Assembly: GCF_022662335.1 (NCBI RefSeq) | Contig: NZ_JAKNQJ010000003.1 | Span: 326,726-390,725, forward strand | Reading direction: 5' to 3' | Source of the DNA: Sphingomonas sp. CROZ-RG-20F-R02-07 | Lineage (GTDB): Bacteria; Pseudomonadota; Alphaproteobacteria; Sphingomonadales; Sphingomonadaceae | Length of the DNA stretch: 64,000 nucleotides | Shown here: one piece after another, positions 59,909-64,000 of the stretch | Position numbering within the stretch: the stretch's first letter is position 1 | Layout: every line of letters starts with the position of its first letter | Made by a program: the position numbers and the translations under genes | The notes under the pieces: model-generated | Told to the model about the DNA's origin: nothing | The model's input: the letters and a program-made list of their open reading frames with translations, nothing else | Database searches by the model: none

Positions 59909-60253
59909 TCACGCTTCGTAATCGCCGCCCAGATTCTGGTTCCGCGGCGGGGCGGCGGCGGTGAGGCGAAGCGCCTCGGCCGAGGCGGCCAGGCTGCCGA
60001 TCGCATCGGCCTCGTCGTCATCGTCCTGCTGCACGCGCTGCAGGCCCGAGATGACCGATTCCTGAAGATGCGCCGGGCGCACCGTCTGCTCCGCGATCTC
60101 GCGCAACGCGACGACGGGATTCTTGTCACGATCGCGATCGATCGTCAGGTCCGCACCGCCCGAGATCTGGCGGGCGCGCTGCGCGGCCATCAGCACGAGG
60201 TCGAAGCGGTTGGGGATCTTGTCGACGCAATCTTCGACGGTGACGCGCGCCAT
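59909..60253 (-). CDS. rpoZ: RNA polymerase omega subunit
   Basis: The 114-residue protein has the omega start [20 protein letters not shown], then [17 protein letters not shown] and [14 protein letters not shown]. It binds the beta' subunit and, in many bacteria, forms part of a ppGpp site. AAGGAAG precedes the ATG. The C-terminal tail is acidic and variable. Its 3' end meets the hairpin array. Confidence 0.96.
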   Translation of the reverse strand: MARVTVEDCVDKIPNRFDLVLMAAQRARQISGGADLTIDRDRDKNPVVALREIAEQTVRPAHLQESVISGLQRVQQDDDDEADAIGSLAASAEALRLTAAAPPRNQNLGGDYEA

Positions 60254-60370
60254 GGTAACGCTTCCTTCGCAAACGACGATGGGTGGAAGCCGGTTTCGCT
60301 AGCGGCCGCGCGCCCGCAAGTCAAGGATTTCGCCTTGCCGTGCCGGGCGGCCGCGGTCCATCACGGCGCG

Positions 60371-61534
60371 ATGAGCGAACCGAGCTTCACCGTCGACGGC
60401 AACCGGCTGACCCTCCTGACCGAGGGCGCCACGCGCTGGGCGGCGTTGATCACCACGGTCGAGGGCGCGCGGACGAGCCTGCGCGCGCTCTATTACATCT
60501 ATGCCGACGATGCGGCCGGCCGCGCCTTTGGCGACGCGTTGATCGCCGCCGCCGGGCGCGGGGTGCAAGTCACGCTGATCGTCGACGGCTTCGGCAGCGA
60601 GGAGGCGGAGCGCCACGTCGCCTTCGCGCGCCTGCGAGAGGCGGGCATCACGGTGTGCGTCTTCTCGCCCCGGCTCGGCCGGCGCTATCTGTTGCGCAAC
60701 CACCAGAAATTGTTGCTGGCCGATGGCGAAACCGGGCGCGCGCGGATCATGATCGGCGGCTTCAACATCGAGGAGGATTATTTCGGCAAGCCCGAGGATG
60801 CCGCCTGGCGCGATCTGGGGCTGGTGGTGGAAGGCGCCGCGGCGGGGCGGATGTCGCCCTATTTCGATGCGCTGCACGAATGGGTGATGCGCCCCAAGGG
60901 CAAGCTGCGCCACCTCAATCACGCGCTGACCCGGTATAGCGAGACGGACGGGCCGTTGCGCTGGCTGATCGGCGGCCCGACGCGGCGGCTGTCGCCCTGG
61001 GCGCGGACGGTGCGGACGGATATGCGCCGGGCGAGCCGGATCGACGTGATCGCCGGCTATTTCACCCCAAGCCCGACGATGCTGCGGCGGCTCGACCGGG
61101 CCGGCCGGCGCGACGCGGGCGTGCGGATCGTCACCGCGGCGAAATCGGACAACAACGCCACCATCGCAGCGGCGCGCTTCACCTATGCCGGGCTGTTGCG
61201 CAAGGGCGTGCGGATCTTCGAATATGCCGCCACCAAGCTCCACACCAAATTATACGTGATCGATTCGGCGGTGCATGTCGGATCCGCCAATTTCGACATG
61301 CGCAGCCTGTTCATCAACCTCGAACTCATGCTGCGGATCGAGGATGCGGCGTTCGCCGATCATGTCCGCGCCTATGTCGAGGGCGAGATCGCCGATTCGG
61401 GCGAGGTGACCGCCGCGCTCTACAAGGCGCGAACGGGGTGGTGGCAGCGCCTGCGCCAGTTCGGCGCCTATCTGCTGATCGCGGTGCTCGATCCCGGCGT
61501 ATCGCGCGGGCTGAATTTCGGTATCGACGAATAA
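60371..61534 (+). CDS. phospholipase D family (cardiolipin synthase-like) protein
   Basis: The 387-residue protein has two HKD motifs, NHQKLLLADGE followed by IGGFNIEEDYF, and LHTKLYVIDSAVHVGSANFD. These are the two half-sites of phospholipase-D-type cardiolipin synthases. It lacks the two N-terminal membrane helices of ClsA, so it resembles the ClsB group. A short hydrophobic stretch (FGAYLLIAVLDPG) is at the C-terminus. It is convergent with a PmtA-like gene, which also points to phospholipid metabolism. Confidence 0.85.
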   Translation: MSEPSFTVDGNRLTLLTEGATRWAALITTVEGARTSLRALYYIYADDAAGRAFGDALIAAAGRGVQVTLIVDGFGSEEAERHVAFARLREAGITVCVFSPRLGRRYLLRNHQKLLLADGETGRARIMIGGFNIEEDYFGKPEDAAWRDLGLVVEGAAAGRMSPYFDALHEWVMRPKGKLRHLNHALTRYSETDGPLRWLIGGPTRRLSPWARTVRTDMRRASRIDVIAGYFTPSPTMLRRLDRAGRRDAGVRIVTAAKSDNNATIAAARFTYAGLLRKGVRIFEYAATKLHTKLYVIDSAVHVGSANFDMRSLFINLELMLRIEDAAFADHVRAYVEGEIADSGEVTAALYKARTGWWQRLRQFGAYLLIAVLDPGVSRGLNFGIDE

Positions 61535-61547
61535 GCCGCGCGCGCGC

Positions 61548-62162
61548 TCAGTCCTTCCAGGCCCAATAGAGCTGGGCGGGGGGCACGTTCCACCATTCCA
61601 TGTCGTGATCGATCGTCTGCCAATGCGGGGTGAGGAAATCCTTCACCTTGGGGCTGAACTGATAGACGAGGAACGCGCCGCCGGGGCGAAGCGTGGCATG
61701 CGTCGCCGCCGCGATCGCCGGACCGACGCCGGGCGGCAGCGTGGAGAAGGGCAGACCCGACAGGATGTAATCGGCATGCGCGAAGCCGTGATCGCCGACG
61801 ATCTGCGCGACGTCCGCCGCCGAACCGCCCACCGCGGCGAAGCGCGGATCGGTTATGGTGTGGCGCAGATAGCGGATGAAATCGGGATTGGTGTCGATCG
61901 CGATCAGCTTGGCATCGGGCGCCATCCGGTCGAGGATCGGGCGGCAGAAGGTGCCCACGCCAGGGCCATATTCGACGAACAGCTTGCAATTGGCCCAGTC
62001 CACCCGATCGAGCATCTTGCGGATCAGCTTGTCCGACGACGGCACGATCGATCCGACCATGACGGGATGTTTCAGGAAACCGGAAAAGAACATCTGCCAG
62101 GGCGAGGGGACGCCGGCGGCGCGGCTTCGGGCGCGGCGGGCGGCGGTGGTCGAACTGGGCAT
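61548..62162 (-). CDS. class I SAM methyltransferase, PmtA-like (phospholipid N-methyltransferase)
   Basis: The 204-residue protein has motif I as FVEYGPGVGTFCRPILDR and an acidic SAM-binding residue in LIAIDTNPDFIRYL. LSGLPFSTLPPGVGPAI is the segment seen in Rhodobacter-type PmtA, which methylates phosphatidylethanolamine. The N-terminal FFSGFLKHPVMVGSIVPSS is also typical of that group and probably contacts the membrane. The ATG at 62162 is the first sensible start. A related rRNA adenine dimethylase-like activity is less likely. Confidence 0.75.
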   Translation of the reverse strand: MPSSTTAARRARSRAAGVPSPWQMFFSGFLKHPVMVGSIVPSSDKLIRKMLDRVDWANCKLFVEYGPGVGTFCRPILDRMAPDAKLIAIDTNPDFIRYLRHTITDPRFAAVGGSAADVAQIVGDHGFAHADYILSGLPFSTLPPGVGPAIAAATHATLRPGGAFLVYQFSPKVKDFLTPHWQTIDHDMEWWNVPPAQLYWAWKD

Positions 62163-62303
62163 CGGCTTCCTTACCTGATCCGCAAGCGCGGGCAACAGGT
62201 CCTCCCGTCGCACGTTTGCCGAACGATGTTCAAGGCCGTGGGTTGCACGCGCGGCCCGATCGTGACGCTTTGTTTCAGGAAGGAAGCATCCTACGCGGGG
62301 CGG

Positions 62304-62627
62304 ATGATGGCGGATCGCACAGGGCAGACGGCGGTGATCTTCGTGTCGCAGCGCTCCGACTCGGATGCCGAAGGCTATGCGGCGGCGGCAGCGGCGATGG
62401 AGGCGCTCGCGCGCGTGCAGCCGGGTTATCGCGGGATCGACAGCGTTCGCGATGCCGCGGGGCTGGGCATCACCGTCAGCTATTGGACGGACGAGGCCGC
62501 TGCGGCCGCCTGGCGCGCGCACCCGGCGCATGCCGCGATTCGCGCGCGTGGGCGTACGGTCTGGTATGATCGCTACAGCGTCGCGGTCGCCACCGTCGCG
62601 CGCAGCTATGCGGGGCCCGGCGAATGA
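62304..62627 (+). CDS. antibiotic biosynthesis monooxygenase-fold (ABM) protein
   Basis: The 107-residue protein has the short ferredoxin-like ABM fold. The first strand is TAVIFVSQRSD, helices contain AAAAAMEALARVQPGYRGID, and the SYWTDEAAAAAWRAHPAHAA segment with the conserved W and H is characteristic. Members degrade heme or oxidise aromatic compounds, or have no known role. It overlaps the MFS gene by ATGA, so the two are likely cotranscribed. Start may be 62304 or 62307. Confidence 0.78.
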   Translation: MMADRTGQTAVIFVSQRSDSDAEGYAAAAAAMEALARVQPGYRGIDSVRDAAGLGITVSYWTDEAAAAAWRAHPAHAAIRARGRTVWYDRYSVAVATVARSYAGPGE

Positions 62628-63907
62628 CGCGGGCGCCGCGCTTCGACCGCAATTTCGCGCTGATGTTCCTCGTGATGCTGACGATCGCGGGCGGCAACAC
62701 CGCTTTGCAATCGATCCTGCCCGCGCTCAGCCGCTCGCTGGGCGTGGCCGACCGCGAGACGGCCGCGGCCTTTTCCGTCTCGGCGCTGTTGTGGGTGATC
62801 GCCGCGCCGTTCTGGGCGAACCGGCTCGATCGGTTCGGGCGGCGCGCGATGATCCTGCTGGGTCTCGGCGGGTTTTCGCTGTCGCTCACGCTGTGCGGCC
62901 TGTTCCTGGCGGCCGGCATCAACCACTGGATCGCGGGCCCCACCGCCTTTGCCTGCTTCATCGGCGGTCGCCTCGTCTATGGCCTGTTCGGATCGGCGGC
63001 GCCGCCCGCTGTGCAGGCGCTGGTGGCGGGCGAGACGACGCGTGACGAGCGGACGCGGGCGCTCACCCTGCTCGCCTCCGCCTTCGGGCTCGGCACCATC
63101 CTCGGCCCCGCGGTCGCGCCCTATCTGATCCTCGGCACGATCGGCGGCGTCGAGATCGGGCTGGCGGGCCCCGCCTTTCTCGCCGCGCTGTTCGGGATCG
63201 CCGTGTGGCTGACGGTGCGGCTCAGCCTGCGTGCCGATCGGCCGGGCGAAGGCGGCAGCCGCGGCGCCAGCAGCGCCTATCCCTCGATCGGCGGCGCCCC
63301 CACCGGCGCGAGCGTCGCCGCGGCGACCGAGCCGCATGCCGAGCCGGTCGGCTATACCGATCCCCGCATCCGCGCCTGGATGATCGCCGGGCTGGTGGCG
63401 GGCCATGCGCAGACGATGACGAGCCAGGCGATCGGCTTTCTGGTGATCGACCGGCTTCACCTCGCGCCGATCGCCGCGCTGGAGCCGACCGGGATCGTGC
63501 TGATGATGGGGGCGGGCGCCGCGCTGCTCGTGCAATGGGGGATCATCCCCACGCTCGACCTGTCGCCGCGCCGGCTGATCCTGGTGGGCGCCGCGATCGC
63601 CGCGGTCGGCTGCGCGCTGACGGGGCTGGCCACCTCGCTCTACGGCATCGCCACCGCCTATGCGCTGGCCAGCCTCGGCTTCGGCTTCACCCGCCCGGGC
63701 TTCACCGCCGGCGCATCGCTCGCGGTGGGAAGCGCGGGCCAGGGTTCGGTCGCGGGGCGCGTAACGAGCGTCAACGGCGCCAGCTTCGTCCTCGGCCCCT
63801 CGATCGGCGTGGCGCTGTACGAGGCGCAGCATGCGCTGCCCTACCTCACCGCCGGTGCCGCGCTGGTGATGCTGTGCGGCTACGGGATGGCGGCTTTGAA
63901 GCGGTGA
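62624..63907 (+). CDS. MFS transporter
   Basis: The 427-residue protein has about 12 membrane helices in two halves, separated by a hydrophilic Gly/Ala/Ser-rich loop near residues 200-245. The motif-A-like segment NRLDRFGRRAMILLG lies between helices 2 and 3, and GSAAPPAVQALVAGETTRDE is typical of drug/metabolite exporters. The substrate is unknown. It is coupled to the ABM-fold gene. Confidence 0.88.
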   Translation: MTRAPRFDRNFALMFLVMLTIAGGNTALQSILPALSRSLGVADRETAAAFSVSALLWVIAAPFWANRLDRFGRRAMILLGLGGFSLSLTLCGLFLAAGINHWIAGPTAFACFIGGRLVYGLFGSAAPPAVQALVAGETTRDERTRALTLLASAFGLGTILGPAVAPYLILGTIGGVEIGLAGPAFLAALFGIAVWLTVRLSLRADRPGEGGSRGASSAYPSIGGAPTGASVAAATEPHAEPVGYTDPRIRAWMIAGLVAGHAQTMTSQAIGFLVIDRLHLAPIAALEPTGIVLMMGAGAALLVQWGIIPTLDLSPRRLILVGAAIAAVGCALTGLATSLYGIATAYALASLGFGFTRPGFTAGASLAVGSAGQGSVAGRVTSVNGASFVLGPSIGVALYEAQHALPYLTAGAALVMLCGYGMAALKR

Positions 63908-63960
63908 TGCGGAGTGGCGGCGGATCGCTACCGGCCGTACCCGCATAAAACGCCGCACAT

Positions 63961-63988
63961 CGTCGGATGGATGTCGTCCGATCCGACG
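63961..63988. repeat. inverted repeat after the MFS gene
   Basis: The arms CGTCGGAT (63961-63968) and ATCCGACG (63981-63988) have a 12-base loop, itself partly self-complementary. There is no T-run in view. It is 54 bases after the MFS stop, and the window ends soon after, so its role cannot be decided. Confidence 0.4.
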
Positions 63989-64000
63989 CATCGGAAAAGA

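Noticed and set aside
1..64000. Insertion sequences, prophage, CRISPR array or toxin-antitoxin pair
   Set aside because: No transposase, integrase or phage structural genes, no regularly spaced repeats and no typical toxin-antitoxin gene pair were seen.

Overview
The window looks like chromosomal DNA of a flagellated sphingomonad-type alphaproteobacterium. Base composition is very GC-rich throughout. Gene content supports this: MucR/Ros regulator, cobalamin riboswitch with a DUF1636 gene, a U1-type tRNA-Gln, an argH-lipoprotein-lysA string beside a tlpA-like gene, and a flagellar set driven by a FlbD/FleQ-like activator. No transposase, integrase, prophage or CRISPR array was seen.

Layout. 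1-6130: alpha/beta hydrolases (one cut by the window edge, one lacking its catalytic serine), a PoxB-type ThDP enzyme, a prolyl oligopeptidase and cobO. 6187-13104: cobalamin riboswitch followed by DUF1636, cobT, alpha-ribazole phosphatase and cobS; the convergent unit threonine-phosphate decarboxylase, cbiB, cobQ; and divergent cobU. These cover the late steps (corrinoid adenosylation, amidation, aminopropanol arm, nucleotide loop); corrin-ring genes are absent, so the cluster fits salvage or late assembly. 13120-14712: TonB-like protein and a MucR-like regulator. 14733-31806: first flagellar block, motBA and flgLKJIHGFEDCB on the minus strand, and a second MotA/MotB-like pair, flgA, flgM, a flgN-like gene, a lytic transglycosylase, flhA and fliA on the plus strand. 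31865-34346: DUF1275 protein, amidohydrolase and EAL phosphodiesterase. 34564-52430: second flagellar block with two flagellins, the sigma-54 activator, fliEFGHIJKLMNOPQR, flhB, fliD and fliS. 52446-57691: zntB, precorrin-2 dehydrogenase, lysA, lipoprotein and argH, with a tlpA-like thioredoxin divergent. 57734-64000: tRNA-Gln, ppx, rlmE, a hairpin-rich spacer, rpoZ, a phospholipase-D-type synthase, a PmtA-like methyltransferase, a small monooxygenase-fold protein and an MFS transporter.

Regulation can be read from the DNA. Sigma-54 promoters (GG-N10-GC) precede flgB, the second stator-like pair, the transglycosylase and fliK. Sigma-28 promoters (TAAA-N15-GCCGT) precede flgM, both flagellins and fliD. 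Palindromes built from CGGCAA/TTGCCG half-sites lie between the divergent flgB and stator promoters and again between flagellin 2 and the activator gene, suggesting one regulator binding its targets and its own promoter. With FlgM and FliA encoded here, the window holds almost a complete flagellar hierarchy apart from rpoN, flhF/flhG and chemotaxis genes.

The most interesting signals are this promoter/enhancer architecture, a stator-like pair lacking a full peptidoglycan-binding domain and apparently transcribed without a leader, the serine-less esterase, a MucR protein lacking most zinc ligands, and a seven-hairpin spacer.
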